NCBI GenBank assembly: GCA_903960725.1
Contig: CAJCBY010000147.1
Span: 1 to 5,728 of the forward strand
Reading direction: 5' to 3'
Source: an uncultured Cytophagaceae bacterium
Lineage (GTDB): Bacteria > Bacteroidota > Bacteroidia > Cytophagales > Spirosomataceae
DNA: 5,728 nucleotides
The position numbers and the translations under genes are program-made. This document shows positions 5,333 through 5,728 of this stretch, piece after piece. The stretch's first letter is position 1; each line of letters starts with the position of its first letter. The notes beneath the pieces were generated by a model. It had not been told where the DNA came from. It was given only the letters and a program-made list of their open reading frames with translations, and did no database searches.

Positions 5333-5422
5333 CTATTTCTTCTTGTGACGATTCTTGCGAAGACGCTTCTTTCTTTTGTGAGTAGAGATCTTGTGACGTT
5401 TTCTTTTTTTACCGCAAGGCAT
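5333..5422 (-). CDS. AURKAIP1/COX24-domain small basic protein, putative ribosomal protein
   Basis: A 29-residue, extremely basic protein from the ATG at 5422-5420 to the TAG at 5335-5333. It begins MPCGKKRKRH and ends KKRLRKNRHKKK; more than half the residues are Lys, Arg or His. The MPCGKKRKRHK...THKRKKRLRKNRHKK pattern is one I recognise from many Bacteroidota genomes, annotated as AURKAIP1/COX24 domain protein. The mitochondrial counterpart AURKAIP1 is ribosomal protein mS38 of the small subunit, so a place on the 30S subunit is likely (inference). It is shorter than usual gene-finding limits and easily missed. It sits 48 nt after the TPR gene upstream and is followed by an intrinsic terminator, then rng. 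No Shine-Dalgarno sequence is seen; the leader just before the ATG is A/T-rich. Confidence 0.9.
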   Translation of the reverse strand: MPCGKKRKRHKISTHKRKKRLRKNRHKKK

Positions 5423-5456
5423 AATGTTAAGAATTAATGTGTAAATACTATACGAA

Positions 5457-5469
5457 GTTGACTTTCAAC
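5457..5469 (-). other. Short stem-loop after the upstream TPR gene
   Basis: GTTGA and TCAAC pair perfectly around a 3-nt loop, one base past the TGA stop of the TPR gene. No T-run follows, so it is not a good terminator; at most a weak pause or processing site between that gene and the 29-residue gene. Confidence 0.25.
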
Positions 5470-5470
5470 C

Positions 5471-5728
5471 TCAATGATCCTGCATTTCTGCAAGCAACTC
5501 TTTCGCGGCTTTCTGCTCCTGTGCATCCTTAGATTGCTCTAAAACACGCTTCAAGACCTTCTGCGCCTCTTCTTTTTTATCTAACTGGGCTAAACAAAAA
5601 CCGAGATTTAACGCGGCTTTATGGTTATTCGGCTCCAGCTTCAATATCTGGGTGAATCGTTCTTGGCCTTTGCCAAACTGATTCGATTTAATCGATAATA
5701 TCCCTAAATTAAACAGCGCTGGCACAAA
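5471..5728 (-). CDS. TPR protein, C-terminal fragment (start beyond window)
   Basis: The last 85 codons of a tetratricopeptide-repeat protein, ending LLAEMQDH and TGA. The frame stays open to the window edge (Phe-Val-Pro-Ala-Leu before FNLGILSIK), and the first repeat begins at once, so the real start lies outside; the GTG at 5725-5723 should not be taken as a start. Two TPR units are clear: PALFNLGILSIKSNQFGKGQ followed by ERFTQILKLEPNN, and AALNLGFCLAQLDKKEEAQ followed by KVLKRVLEQS, with the usual Leu-Gly, Ala and Pro positions. After them comes a Lys/Glu/Ala-rich closing helix. TPR arrays bind other proteins; no specific partner can be named. It precedes the AURKAIP1/COX24-type gene by 48 nt on the same strand and is probably co-transcribed with it up to the terminator at 5253-5282. 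Confidence 0.88.
   Translation of the reverse strand, partial: FVPALFNLGILSIKSNQFGKGQERFTQILKLEPNNHKAALNLGFCLAQLDKKEEAQKVLKRVLEQSKDAQEQKAAKELLAEMQDH

Noticed and set aside
5723..5725. GTG as start of the TPR protein at the right edge
   Set aside because: The frame stays open to the window end and a TPR unit starts at once, so the gene continues upstream.
1..5728. Insertion sequence, integrase, attachment site or tRNA
   Set aside because: No transposase-like coding, terminal inverted repeats with target duplication, or tRNA cloverleaf could be seen.

Overview
The window looks like a chromosomal segment of a Bacteroidota bacterium, probably of the order Cytophagales (the order is inferred). 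Supporting signs are a 29-residue AURKAIP1/COX24-type protein beginning MPCGKKRKRH, an RNase G of the Bacteroidota type with an enlarged S1 region, starts without recognisable Shine-Dalgarno sequences, and TAnnTTTG-like promoter boxes. Base composition is moderate and codon use looks even, with no sign of recent transfer in the coding parts.

Layout from left to right. Positions 1-820 (minus strand) hold the N-terminal 273 residues of an aldo/keto reductase cut by the window edge. A divergent AT-rich intergenic region (821-1074) carries two clear dyad-symmetric sites. A stand-alone LytTR DNA-binding protein follows on the plus strand (1075-1419). Positions 1420-1789 lie between convergent genes and are packed with tandem repeats. 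These are six short hairpins separated by TTAGTC, a TTCAAAG-type array, a 15-bp doublet and a heptamer array that runs into the end of rsmG. The stop codons of both flanking genes fall inside TAGTC motifs.

The rest (1790-5728) is a minus-strand series, in transcription order: the C-terminal end of a TPR protein, the 29-residue putative ribosomal protein, a strong intrinsic terminator, rng (RNase G, GTG start), a secreted TPR protein overlapping rng by 29 nt, and rsmG (16S rRNA m7G527 methyltransferase) one base after the TPR stop codon. rng, rsmG and the small basic protein all bear on ribosome making, so this part reads as a ribosome-biogenesis neighbourhood with an uncharacterised exported TPR protein embedded in it. 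The terminator probably separates the upstream pair (TPR and small protein) from the rng-TPR-rsmG operon.

No mobile element, CRISPR array, tRNA or rRNA was found. The most unusual content is the repeat-filled convergent intergenic region, above all the hairpin array whose arms change from unit to unit while pairing is kept.
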